Source: Alentia gelatinosa (taxonomy: Eukaryota > Annelida > Polychaeta > Phyllodocida > Polynoidae). From it: a DNA stretch of 64,000 bases. Position numbers and translations under genes: made by a program. Location: NCBI GenBank assembly GCA_950022655.1, contig OX465580.1, positions 127,814,099-127,878,098 on the forward strand. The letters are read 5' to 3'. Positions 19,901-30,259 of this stretch are shown piece by piece. Numbering within the stretch: the stretch's first letter is position 1; every line of letters starts with the position of its first letter. The notes beneath the pieces were generated by a model. That model had not been told where the DNA came from and searched no databases. It was given only the letters and a program-made list of their open reading frames with translations.

Positions 19901-21262
19901 CTAGGTAGAAAGGCTATTACTTCTTTGTTTTTTCTCTACTCTAGAGACACTTGGACTCCTGGATCTACGTCCAGGAGGGGAAGGCATAACTGCCGCTGTT
20001 ATGTGCGCCACTCTGGGCGACTTTGGTATGTTGGGATTTCTAGGAGAAGGAGTTTGGGGGGGCCTCATTATCTCCTCCTCACTCTCTTCTCCCTTCTTAT
20101 TCCCTTTTAGACTTTTTTCCTTATCCTTTTCTGCCTCTTTTGTTTCTTTTTCTACCTCTTTTGTTTCTTTTTCTACCTCTTTTGTTTCTTTTTCTGCTTC
20201 TTTTGTTTCCTTCTGGTTATACCTTTTAACCTCTACTGATTTATCTTTTGTACTTTCACTTTCAACTTTTTCACCTTCCTCTTTTTTGCTTTTTGGATTA
20301 GTCTGGTTTTTTTTACTCTCTTTAGTCTTGGTAAAGTTCTCTGGTTCTTTGGCTTTACTCAGAGGGGGATCTTCTTCCATTTCTTCTTCCTCTATTTCCC
20401 ATCCTGCTCTTTCTTTACCCATTATCTTACTGGCGTAAGATGACTGAGTTTGGGGACATTCACCCCTTACGTGGCCGATGTTCCTACACTTCAGGCACAT
20501 AGGTGGCCTACCTGGCATTGTCACTAAGCCAGTAAAACGTTGTCTTTTAAAAAAAGCATGGCCTATGTGAGGAACTAGGTCCTCATCTTCCACCTCAATC
20601 TTTACCCTTCTGACTCCGTTTTCTAGGCCTTCTGCAACCGACACCTCTGCCTGGACCTCTACTACCTTTACATTTCTTGACAGAATTTGTTCTATAGCAC
20701 TGTCTGGCAAATACCTTGGTAGCCAATGAACTCTGACCCACCTGTAGGGTCTGATCCATCTGACTTCACCACCTGGTCTTACTTCAGCAACCTTTTTGAT
20801 AGGAAAGGTTCTTTCTCCAATTTCTAGGTGTTTCACCTCTAGAAACTCTTCCAGAACACTTTTGTTTTTGAATTGTATTTGCCAGGCGTTCGCTTGTTTC
20901 ACAAGGGCTTTTAAGGTTGACAGGGGAGTAATTGTTGCCAAGCAACTAACAATGTCCGCCCTACTCACATGGGCTGTACCAACACAAATCTCAGCTGTCA
21001 GATCTAGCAGCTCCATACTCAGACTTTCTGAAGTGGCTGATTGTTTGGGGGGACCTCGACTGCCCTGGTTTCCTCTAGACGACTCTGCAGAGTGACTTGG
21101 TGTCTTCCACCGGTTGAACGTCCTGTCAGAAGTTGATGGCTGGGGATTTCGCATTGGCTTCCCTCCACGACCGACCATGGTGAAGTCCTCGTTGTCGCTG
21201 TCACTGTCGATCTCCATCTGTCGCTGGGCTGGTGTTAGTGAGGGTAGAGAAAAGTGGGCCAT
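19901..21262 (-). CDS. LINE-A ORF1 (CCHC protein), copy A2
   Basis: 453 residues from the ATG at 21262. Same layout as the A1 and A3 proteins: acidic SDSDNEDF patch near the N-terminus, gag-like region with RVHWLPRYLP, zinc knuckle CLKCRNIGHVRGEC, then a Lys/Glu-rich tail with four KETKE(A/V)E repeats and an Arg/Ser-rich end. The frame is fully open, but its own ORF2 is broken, so it could only act in trans. Confidence 0.9.
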   Translation of the reverse strand: MAHFSLPSLTPAQRQMEIDSDSDNEDFTMVGRGGKPMRNPQPSTSDRTFNRWKTPSHSAESSRGNQGSRGPPKQSATSESLSMELLDLTAEICVGTAHVSRADIVSCLATITPLSTLKALVKQANAWQIQFKNKSVLEEFLEVKHLEIGERTFPIKKVAEVRPGGEVRWIRPYRWVRVHWLPRYLPDSAIEQILSRNVKVVEVQAEVSVAEGLENGVRRVKIEVEDEDLVPHIGHAFFKRQRFTGLVTMPGRPPMCLKCRNIGHVRGECPQTQSSYASKIMGKERAGWEIEEEEMEEDPPLSKAKEPENFTKTKESKKNQTNPKSKKEEGEKVESESTKDKSVEVKRYNQKETKEAEKETKEVEKETKEVEKETKEAEKDKEKSLKGNKKGEESEEEIMRPPQTPSPRNPNIPKSPRVAHITAAVMPSPPGRRSRSPSVSRVEKKQRSNSLST

Positions 21263-21421
21263 CGCCAAGGCGAAGTGACCCGACTTTAATCCTTCTTGGA
21301 AAGCGGTGACGTCTGCTGGAACAATCTGAAAAGTAGCTTGAAGGCCACAGTTGACGAGCTCACGACAACCGTGTGTATAACCTCTACACTACTGAAAAAA
21401 GATGAGAGTTAGGATACTAAA

Positions 21422-21449
21422 CCGATCACAGGGTCTCCTGTGCCAGGTA
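21422..21449 (-). other. U1 snRNA-derived 5' head of LINE-A copy A2
   Basis: Identical to the head of A1: TACCTGGCACAG ... CTGTGATC followed by LINE-A GGTTTAG. It carries the same two differences from the local U1 genes, giving a perfect CACAGG-AGAC-CCTGTG hairpin. The 4-bp overlap TACC is shared with U2. Confidence 0.85.
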
Positions 21450-21590
21450 GTGGAGGAGTAAACTCCCGAGCCACCACCCAGTTCCAAAAATCAGTTTAAT
21501 ATCGTAGCGGTGCATGCACCGCATATCAGATATTAAGCTGATAAGAACAGATACTACACTTTGATCTTAGCCAAAAGGCCGAGAAGCGAT
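21446..21590 (-). pseudogene. U2: U2 snRNA, 5' part (nt 1-145), upstream of LINE-A2
   Basis: A perfect U2 5' region with promoter, interrupted at nt 145 by the head of LINE-A2. nt 36-145 duplicate 10670-10779. Transcription from this U2 promoter would run U2 nt 1-145, the U1-like head, then LINE-A in sense. The loop IV part is absent, so no functional U2 could form. Confidence 0.95.
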
Positions 21591-22440
21591 ACCAATAATT
21601 TCCCAAAGCTGTGACTTGTCAAGACTACCCTTGCCTTGAAAACGGTGTCATTATAGTCAACACACTGGGATCTGCCGGTATTCAAAGGGCCAAACATGTA
21701 GTGGAGATTTCTGGGAAGAAAAAGACAATTTTCTGAAGAGGGATTGTCACTCTTGGTTTCGCCTTCTTCAATGTAGAGAAGAAGCTCACAGGGTTGGTGT
21801 TACAGAGACTGGCTACATATGAAGAAAGCCAATGACCTGCCACTTTCAGCCCTAGTGGCAAAGACCTGAACTAAATGGGCTAGTGGCCAGGGATGTCTAG
21901 ATCAGAACCATAAAACATCCCCCCACCCTTTGCAGTCAATGACCACACATGTGACTGATTGGGAGACGTGAAAAAATAAAGTGTTGGTCTAGCATCCCAG
22001 ACTATAAGACATCCCACACTTCCACCAAAGACAAGGTGGGCCTAGATTACTCAACAGGCCCCTGCTGGCCTATGTACTCACATGTTGGGTCAGCTAACGG
22101 CCACCGTTCTCCTGGTGCATGGTTGGATTTCCCCGGGAATGGCTGAAAAATGAAAAAAGCCGATTTAAATGGATAAAGAGGAATATTTTCAAAATGACCA
22201 GGTGGCGCCACTGTGGATGGTAGGATATGCCTTTAAAATCCTATCCTACAATTGGCAGTGGCGCCACCGGCCTGATGTCACTTTCAAATACCCAATTGTA
22301 GATACAATGATTATAGGAGTCTTCAAAGATTTCACATTATTTCAGGTAACCCCCACATGGGGGGGAAATTCCGTGTGGAATTTAAATCCTGGGTGATAGG
22401 GGGTTTATTTTTGATTGATTAAATTGTTCTCCCCGAGGGG
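21591..22440. repeat. U2 array intergenic spacer (unit after LINE-A2)
   Basis: Equivalent to 8740-9589 with few substitutions. It includes the third copy of the CTCF-like palindrome (22199-22268). No genes are visible. Confidence 0.9.
21631..21649 (-). promoter_or_regulatory. Candidate PSE of the split U2 gene
   Basis: GACACCGTTTTCAAGGCAA at -59 to -41, unchanged from the intact units. It faces U2 nt 1-145 and then LINE-A2, so it could drive a chimeric transcript. Confidence 0.65.
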
Positions 22441-22628
22441 AGTGGGCCGATCCCGGAGGTACTGCAATACCGGGCCAACCCGTGGTAGTGGAGGAGTAAA
22501 CTCCCGAGCCACCACCCAGTTCCAAAAATCAGTTTAATATCGTAGCGGTGCATGCACCGCATATCAGATATTAAGCTGATAAGAACAGATACTACACTTT
22601 GATCTTAGCCAAAAGGCCGAGAAGCGAT
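22441..22628 (-). ncRNA. U2: U2 snRNA (complete, last of the array)
   Basis: 188 nt, identical in all landmark segments to 9590-9777 (5' end, GTAGTA, Sm site, loop IV). Only 234 bp of its upstream spacer remain before the U1 array begins at 22863, so the PSE is retained but more distal upstream sequence is lost. Confidence 0.98.
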
Positions 22629-22668
22629 ACCAATAATTTCCCAAAGCTGTGACTTGTCAAGACTACCC

Positions 22669-22687
22669 TTGCCTTGAAAACGGTGTC
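22669..22687 (-). promoter_or_regulatory. Candidate PSE of the last U2
   Basis: Same 19-bp block at -59 to -41 as in the other U2 units. Confidence 0.7.
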
Positions 22688-22862
22688 ATTATAGTCAACA
22701 CACTGGGATCTGCCGGTATTCAAAGGGCCAAACATGTAGTGGAGATTTCTGGGAAGAAAAAGACAATTTTCTGAAGAGGGATTGTCACTCTTGGTTTCGC
22801 CTTCTTCAATGTAGAGAAGAAGCTCACAGGGTTGGTGTTACAGAGACTGGCTACATATGAAG

Positions 22863-22914
22863 TTAGAGCTCTATCAAAAATCTCTTCAGATATTGATAGA
22901 GTGATATCTAATGT
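22863..22914. repeat. MITE-interior fragment at the U2/U1 array junction
   Basis: 52 bp (ttagagctctatc ... aatgt) copied from the middle of the MITE of a U1 unit (equivalent to 23673-23724). It joins U2 spacer on its left and U1 downstream flank (gtgacaggg) on its right. It can fold through ctctatcaa / ttgatagag. Confidence 0.85.
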
Positions 22915-23025
22915 GACAGGGTTCAGCTACCTATGTTTTCTCAATTACTTTTAAAAACTGAACTATAACATATTGAATGTCTCAGTGTGGTTAAGCAGGC
23001 ACCTGACAGTGGGAGGGAATAGTAA

Positions 23026-23045
23026 TGTAATTTTGGATTTAAAGT
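23026..23045 (-). promoter_or_regulatory. Candidate 3'-end formation region of U1
   Basis: On the minus strand the U1 3' end is followed directly by ACTTTAAATCCAAAATTACA. The TTTAA, ATC and AAAA blocks also occur, spaced differently, behind U2. It is repeated in every unit at +1410. The match to the vertebrate 3' box is only loose. Confidence 0.35.
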
Positions 23046-23209
23046 CAGGGGATAGCGCGGACGCAGTCCCCCTCTAACAAAAATTGCGCACCCGAGTCAT
23101 CCACATTTGGGATGATCGCAAGGGTCAACCCAACCGTAGTGCAATGGAGGGGCCTCGCCCTGGGGGAACTGCCGTCACGATCACAGTGTCCCCTGTGCCA
23201 GGTAAGTAT
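23046..23209 (-). ncRNA. U1: U1 snRNA, unit 1
   Basis: 164 nt, the standard length. The 5' end ATACTTACCTGG pairs with 5' splice sites. Stem-loop I follows, then loop II with ATTGCAC (the U1A-binding site), an Sm site AATTTTTG (around 23077-23085) and the 3' stem-loop GGGGGACTGCG ... ending CCCCTG. U1 snRNP defines the intron 5' end. This is the leftmost unit; it carries a private-type spacer base (gttgaaag at about 23617) shared only with unit 12. Confidence 0.98.
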
Positions 23210-23249
23210 GCTTAGACTTGGTACATTGGCAAATATCATATTTTCTCAC

Positions 23250-23268
23250 TGACCAAGAAGTTGGTGTC
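23250..23268 (-). promoter_or_regulatory. Candidate PSE of U1 (repeated in each unit)
   Basis: GACACCAACTTCTTGGTCA at -59 to -41 of U1 unit 1. It recurs every 1410 bp to 52860-52878. Twelve of 19 bases match the U2 PSE at identical spacing. No TATA box is seen near -25. Confidence 0.7.
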
Positions 23269-23556
23269 TAGACTGACCATGCCTTCTTCTGGCCTTGTTA
23301 ATTTGCTGTTTTGATTGCTTTCTAAGCTGCCAGCACTGATCCATAATGTTATGTAACCATTTATCATGGCATAATTTGTTCTATTAACACTATTCCACTG
23401 TAAAATTGGATCAAGAAATGGCATTTGTTAATTGTGTGGGCTAGAGCTATAGTGGTGTCACCTAGTGTCGCTTTTCTGCATTACACCAGTAAGTCCTAGT
23501 GTTAGTGAGAGGCGACAGGGGGAGCCAGTGTTCCATATATACACAATATGTTCTAC

Positions 23557-23953
23557 CAGAGGAGGTGTGAAGCGCAGCGCCCCCTATCGTTTTGGCATGG
23601 TCTCAAATGACAGTTGAAAGGAGATTCCTATACTAAAATAGGCTAACTAGTAACAGCTACTACATACAAACTGTTAGAGCTCTATCAAAAATCTCTTCAG
23701 ATATTGATAGAGTGATATCTAATGTACTCCAAACCGCAATAGAGCTCAATAGAGCTCCACGTTTTATGGCTGTTTGGTATTGTTGAATACAGCCTTATTT
23801 CTCATAGGCTATGGCTTACAAGCCTCACACAGTCCATTGTCAAGAGCTCCTTCCCCTCTGCTTGCAGGTTTGAAAGTGGCGCCTTGAACCCTGCCGTGAT
23901 GGCATATATGAGTTGGGTCCCTATAGGGGGCGCTGCGCTTCACACCTCCTCTG
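23557..23953. mobile_element. 397-bp MITE inside the U1 unit (first of 23 copies)
   Basis: Terminal inverted repeats of about 31 bp start CAGAGGAGGTGTGAAGCG and end with the complement. They are flanked by a 9-bp duplication ATGTTCTAC (23548-23556 and 23954-23962). The interior has no coding frame. Copies recur every 1410 bp to 53167-53563, plus 59993-60389. The unit at 61396-61404 has a single ATGTTCTAC with no element, which gives the pre-insertion state. A 9-bp duplication is typical of Mutator-like elements; that assignment is inferred. Confidence 0.88.
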
Positions 23954-24455
23954 ATGTTCTACTAGCACTTTTGGTGCCAGGACTAGCATGACAGTCATAG
24001 GGAAATACAGAGGGTTGGTCTTTCATGAGATATGCCATGAAATATGCCAAATATGCCATATTTCCAGAAAGGTATATCACAGACGTATATATGAAAAGAG
24101 AAAAAAAGAAGCTTGAATTATGTTTATATAGATGTATTCTGAATTTATGTGCTTACACAAACTGCATACTTCATAGAAATAAATGCTTATAAAAAAAGAT
24201 CACATAACATATCACATGTATGAACAAGTTATGATAACCATACTGCAAAGCCCTGTCCTCTAGCCCAATACATTGAAACTGATACCTGGACCTACACAAA
24301 TGAGTCGTCGCAGACATCCAGTGTGACAGGGTTCAGCTACCTATGTTTTCTCAATTACTTTTAAAAACTGAACTATAACATATTGAATGTCTCAGTGTGG
24401 TTAAGCAGGCACCTGACAGTGGGAGGGAATAGTAATGTAATTTTGGATTTAAAGT

Positions 24456-24619
24456 CAGGGGATAGCGCGGACGCAGTCCCCCTCTAACAAAAATTGCGCA
24501 CCCGAGTCATCCACATTTGGGATGATCGCAAGGGTCAACCCAACCGTAGTGCAATGGAGGGGCCTCGCCCTGGGGGAACTGCCGTCACGATCACAGTGTC
24601 CCCTGTGCCAGGTAAGTAT
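24456..24619 (-). ncRNA. U1: U1 snRNA, unit 2
   Basis: Identical to unit 1 over the gene. Its spacer carries the three-variant haplotype at 25341, 25431 and 25477 that reappears in unit 5. Confidence 0.97.
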
Positions 24620-25865
24620 GCTTAGACTTGGTACATTGGCAAATATCATATTTTCTCACTGACCAAGAAGTTGGTGTCTAGACTGACCATGCCTTCTTCT
24701 GGCCTTGTTAATTTGCTGTTTTGATTGCTTTCTAAGCTGCCAGCACTGATCCATAATGTTATGTAACCATTTATCATGGCATAATTTGTTCTATTAACAC
24801 TATTCCACTGTAAAATTGGATCAAGAAATGGCATTTGTTAATTGTGTGGGCTAGAGCTATAGTGGTGTCACCTAGTGTCGCTTTTCTGCATTACACCAGT
24901 AAGTCCTAGTGTTAGTGAGAGGCGACAGGGGGAGCCAGTGTTCCATATATACACAATATGTTCTACCAGAGGAGGTGTGAAGCGCAGCGCCCCCTATCGT
25001 TTTGGCATGGTCTCAAATGACAGTTGAATGGAGATTCCTATACTAAAATAGGCTAACTAGTAACAGCTACTACATACAAACTGTTAGAGCTCTATCAAAA
25101 ATCTCTTCAGATATTGATAGAGTGATATCTAATGTACTCCAAACCGCAATAGAGCTCAATAGAGCTCCACGTTTTATGGCTGTTTGGTATTGTTGAATAC
25201 AGCCTTATTTCTCATAGGCTATGGCTTACAAGCCTCACACAGTCCATTGTCAAGAGCTCCTTCCCCTCTGCTTGCAGGTTTGAAAGTGGCGCCTTGAACC
25301 CTGCCGTGATGGCATATATGAGTTGGGTCCCTATAGGGGGTGCTGCGCTTCACACCTCCTCTGATGTTCTACTAGCACTTTTGGTGCCAGGACTAGCATG
25401 ACAGTCATAGGGAAATACAGAGGGTTGGTCGTTCATGAGATATGCCATGAAATATGCCAAATATGCCATATTTCCAGGAAGGTATATCACAGACGTATAT
25501 ATGAAAAGAGAAAAAAAGAAGCTTGAATTATGTTTATATAGATGTATTCTGAATTTATGTGCTTACACAAACTGCATACTTCATAGAAATAAATGCTTAT
25601 AAAAAAAGATCACATAACATATCACATGTATGAACAAGTTATGATAACCATACTGCAAAGCCCTGTCCTCTAGCCCAATACATTGAAACTGATACCTGGA
25701 CCTACACAAATGAGTCGTCGCAGACATCCAGTGTGACAGGGTTCAGCTACCTATGTTTTCTCAATTACTTTTAAAAACTGAACTATAACATATTGAATGT
25801 CTCAGTGTGGTTAAGCAGGCACCTGACAGTGGGAGGGAATAGTAATGTAATTTTGGATTTAAAGT

Positions 25866-26029
25866 CAGGGGATAGCGCGGACGCAGTCCCCCTCTAACAA
25901 AAATTGCGCACCCGAGTCATCCACATTTGGGATGATCGCAAGGGTCAACCCAACCGTAGTGCAATGGAGGGGCCTCGCCCTGGGGGAACTGCCGTCACGA
26001 TCACAGTGTCCCCTGTGCCAGGTAAGTAT
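25866..26029 (-). ncRNA. U1: U1 snRNA, unit 3
   Basis: Gene identical to unit 1. The MITE carries the ccttgaagcc variant (26709), also in units 6 and 8. Confidence 0.97.
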
Positions 26030-27275
26030 GCTTAGACTTGGTACATTGGCAAATATCATATTTTCTCACTGACCAAGAAGTTGGTGTCTAGACTGACCAT
26101 GCCTTCTTCTGGCCTTGTTAATTTGCTGTTTTGATTGCTTTCTAAGCTGCCAGCACTGATCCATAATGTTATGTAACCATTTATCATGGCATAATTTGTT
26201 CTATTAACACTATTCCACTGTAAAATTGGATCAAGAAATGGCATTTGTTAATTGTGTGGGCTAGAGCTATAGTGGTGTCACCTAGTGTCGCTTTTCTGCA
26301 TTACACCAGTAAGTCCTAGTGTTAGTGAGAGGCGACAGGGGGAGCCAGTGTTCCATATATACACAATATGTTCTACCAGAGGAGGTGTGAAGCGCAGCGC
26401 CCCCTATCGTTTTGGCATGGTCTCAAATGACAGTTGAATGGAGATTCCTATACTAAAATAGGCTAACTAGTAACAGCTACTACATACAAACTGTTAGAGC
26501 TCTATCAAAAATCTCTTCAGATATTGATAGAGTGATATCTAATGTACTCCAAACCGCAATAGAGCTCAATAGAGCTCCACGTTTTATGGCTGTTTGGTAT
26601 TGTTGAATACAGCCTTATTTCTCATAGGCTATGGCTTACAAGCCTCACACAGTCCATTGTCAAGAGCTCCTTCCCCTCTGCTTGCAGGTTTGAAAGTGGC
26701 GCCTTGAAGCCTGCCGTGATGGCATATATGAGTTGGGTCCCTATAGGGGGCGCTGCGCTTCACACCTCCTCTGATGTTCTACTAGCACTTTTGGTGCCAG
26801 GACTAGCATGACAGTCATAGGGAAATACAGAGGGTTGGTCTTTCATGAGATATGCCATGAAATATGCCAAATATGCCATATTTCCAGAAAGGTATATCAC
26901 AGACGTATATATGAAAAGAGAAAAAAAGAAGCTTGAATTATGTTTATATAGATGTATTCTGAATTTATGTGCTTACACAAACTGCATACTTCATAGAAAT
27001 AAATGCTTATAAAAAAAGATCACATAACATATCACATGTATGAACAAGTTATGATAACCATACTGCAAAGCCCTGTCCTCTAGCCCAATACATTGAAACT
27101 GATACCTGGACCTACACAAATGAGTCGTCGCAGACATCCAGTGTGACAGGGTTCAGCTACCTATGTTTTCTCAATTACTTTTAAAAACTGAACTATAACA
27201 TATTGAATGTCTCAGTGTGGTTAAGCAGGCACCTGACAGTGGGAGGGAATAGTAATGTAATTTTGGATTTAAAGT

Positions 27276-27439
27276 CAGGGGATAGCGCGGACGCAGTCCC
27301 CCTCTAACAAAAATTGCGCACCCGAGTCATCCACATTTGGGATGATCGCAAGGGTCAACCCAACCGTAGTGCAATGGAGGGGCCTCGCCCTGGGGGAACT
27401 GCCGTCACGATCACAGTGTCCCCTGTGCCAGGTAAGTAT
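27276..27439 (-). ncRNA. U1: U1 snRNA, unit 4
   Basis: Gene identical to unit 1; its spacer matches the majority sequence. Confidence 0.97.
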
Positions 27440-28685
27440 GCTTAGACTTGGTACATTGGCAAATATCATATTTTCTCACTGACCAAGAAGTTGGTGTCTA
27501 GACTGACCATGCCTTCTTCTGGCCTTGTTAATTTGCTGTTTTGATTGCTTTCTAAGCTGCCAGCACTGATCCATAATGTTATGTAACCATTTATCATGGC
27601 ATAATTTGTTCTATTAACACTATTCCACTGTAAAATTGGATCAAGAAATGGCATTTGTTAATTGTGTGGGCTAGAGCTATAGTGGTGTCACCTAGTGTCG
27701 CTTTTCTGCATTACACCAGTAAGTCCTAGTGTTAGTGAGAGGCGACAGGGGGAGCCAGTGTTCCATATATACACAATATGTTCTACCAGAGGAGGTGTGA
27801 AGCGCAGCGCCCCCTATCGTTTTGGCATGGTCTCAAATGACAGTTGAATGGAGATTCCTATACTAAAATAGGCTAACTAGTAACAGCTACTACATACAAA
27901 CTGTTAGAGCTCTATCAAAAATCTCTTCAGATATTGATAGAGTGATATCTAATGTACTCCAAACCGCAATAGAGCTCAATAGAGCTCCACGTTTTATGGC
28001 TGTTTGGTATTGTTGAATACAGCCTTATTTCTCATAGGCTATGGCTTACAAGCCTCACACAGTCCATTGTCAAGAGCTCCTTCCCCTCTGCTTGCAGGTT
28101 TGAAAGTGGCGCCTTGAACCCTGCCGTGATGGCATATATGAGTTGGGTCCCTATAGGGGGCGCTGCGCTTCACACCTCCTCTGATGTTCTACTAGCACTT
28201 TTGGTGCCAGGACTAGCATGACAGTCATAGGGAAATACAGAGGGTTGGTCTTTCATGAGATATGCCATGAAATATGCCAAATATGCCATATTTCCAGAAA
28301 GGTATATCACAGACGTATATATGAAAAGAGAAAAAAAGAAGCTTGAATTATGTTTATATAGATGTATTCTGAATTTATGTGCTTACACAAACTGCATACT
28401 TCATAGAAATAAATGCTTATAAAAAAAGATCACATAACATATCACATGTATGAACAAGTTATGATAACCATACTGCAAAGCCCTGTCCTCTAGCCCAATA
28501 CATTGAAACTGATACCTGGACCTACACAAATGAGTCGTCGCAGACATCCAGTGTGACAGGGTTCAGCTACCTATGTTTTCTCAATTACTTTTAAAAACTG
28601 AACTATAACATATTGAATGTGTCAGTGTGGTTAAGCAGGCACCTGACAGTGGGAGGGAATAGTAATGTAATTTTGGATTTAAAGT

Positions 28686-28849
28686 CAGGGGATAGCGCGG
28701 ACGCAGTCCCCCTCTAACAAAAATTGCGCACCCGAGTCATCCACATTTGGGATGATCGCAAGGGTCAACCCAACCGTAGTGCAATGGAGGGGCCTCGCCC
28801 TGGGGGAACTGCCGTCACGATCACAGTGTCCCCTGTGCCAGGTAAGTAT
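28686..28849 (-). ncRNA. U1: U1 snRNA, unit 5
   Basis: Gene identical. First unit with the gtcagtg variant (28621) in the downstream flank. Its spacer repeats the unit 2 haplotype at 29571, 29661 and 29707. Confidence 0.97.
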
Positions 28850-30095
28850 GCTTAGACTTGGTACATTGGCAAATATCATATTTTCTCACTGACCAAGAAG
28901 TTGGTGTCTAGACTGACCATGCCTTCTTCTGGCCTTGTTAATTTGCTGTTTTGATTGCTTTCTAAGCTGCCAGCACTGATCCATAATGTTATGTAACCAT
29001 TTATCATGGCATAATTTGTTCTATTAACACTATTCCACTGTAAAATTGGATCAAGAAATGGCATTTGTTAATTGTGTGGGCTAGAGCTATAGTGGTGTCA
29101 CCTAGTGTCGCTTTTCTGCATTACACCAGTAAGTCCTAGTGTTAGTGAGAGGCGACAGGGGGAGCCAGTGTTCCATATATACACAATATGTTCTACCAGA
29201 GGAGGTGTGAAGCGCAGCGCCCCCTATCGTTTTGGCATGGTCTCAAATGACAGTTGAATGGAGATTCCTATACTAAAATAGGCTAACTAGTAACAGCTAC
29301 TACATACAAACTGTTAGAGCTCTATCAAAAATCTCTTCAGATATTGATAGAGTGATATCTAATGTACTCCAAACCGCAATAGAGCTCAATAGAGCTCCAC
29401 GTTTTATGGCTGTTTGGTATTGTTGAATACAGCCTTATTTCTCATAGGCTATGGCTTACAAGCCTCACACAGTCCATTGTCAAGAGCTCCTTCCCCTCTG
29501 CTTGCAGGTTTGAAAGTGGCGCCTTGAACCCTGCCGTGATGGCATATATGAGTTGGGTCCCTATAGGGGGTACTGCGCTTCACACCTCCTCTGATGTTCT
29601 ACTAGCACTTTTGGTGCCAGGACTAGCATGACAGTCATAGGGAAATACAGAGGGTTGGTCGTTCATGAGATATGCCATGAAATATGCCAAATATGCCATA
29701 TTTCCAGGAAGGTATATCACAGACGTATATATGAAAAGAGAAAAAAAGAAGCTTGAATTATGTTTATATAGATGTATTCTGAATTTATGTGCTTACACAA
29801 ACTGCATACTTCATAGAAATAAATGCTTATAAAAAAAGATCACATAACATATCACATGTATGAACAAGTTATGATAACCATACTGCAAAGCCCTGTCCTC
29901 TAGCCCAATACATTGAAACTGATACCTGGACCTACACAAATGAGTCGTCGCAGACATCCAGTGTGACAGGGTTCAGCTACCTATGTTTTCTCAATTACTT
30001 TTAAAAACTGAACTATAACATATTGAATGTGTCAGTGTGGTTAAGCAGGCACCTGACAGTGGGAGGGAATAGTAATGTAATTTTGGATTTAAAGT

Positions 30096-30259
30096 CAGGG
30101 GATAGCGCGGACGCAGTCCCCCTCTAACAAAAATTGCGCACCCGAGTCATCCACATTTGGGATGATCGCAAGGGTCAACCCAACCGTAGTGCAATGGAGG
30201 GGCCTCGCCCTGGGGGAACTGCCGTCACGATCACAGTGTCCCCTGTGCCAGGTAAGTAT
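30096..30259 (-). ncRNA. U1: U1 snRNA, unit 6
   Basis: Gene identical. gtcagtg flank variant; MITE variant at 30939 as in unit 3. Confidence 0.97.

Larger units (their letters stand above)
16172..21449 (-). mobile_element. LINE-A copy A2 (in U2)
   Basis: Minus strand. PolyA is at 16172-16190, followed by a 3'UTR with an internal T-run (16291-16319) and two 90-bp-period repeats (starting near 16356 and 16446), then ORF2, a 7-nt gap, ORF1, the 5'UTR and a U1-like head ending at 21449. The 5' junction with U2 is the same base as in A1. Together with LINE-B it splits one U2 gene, and 110 bp of U2 (10670-10779) is repeated at 21446-21555. ORF2 has a nonsense codon and an internal deletion, so it is not autonomous. 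Confidence 0.93.

Noticed and set aside
23199..23209. CAGGTAAGTAT on the plus strand, a textbook splice donor
   Set aside because: It is the complement of the U1 5' end, which pairs with splice donors. No exon on the plus strand supports a donor.
23045..23424. Pairs of 64- and 62-residue minus-strand frames repeated every 1410 bp
   Set aside because: They cover the U1 gene and its promoter. Their repetition follows from the array, and U1 itself explains the conservation.
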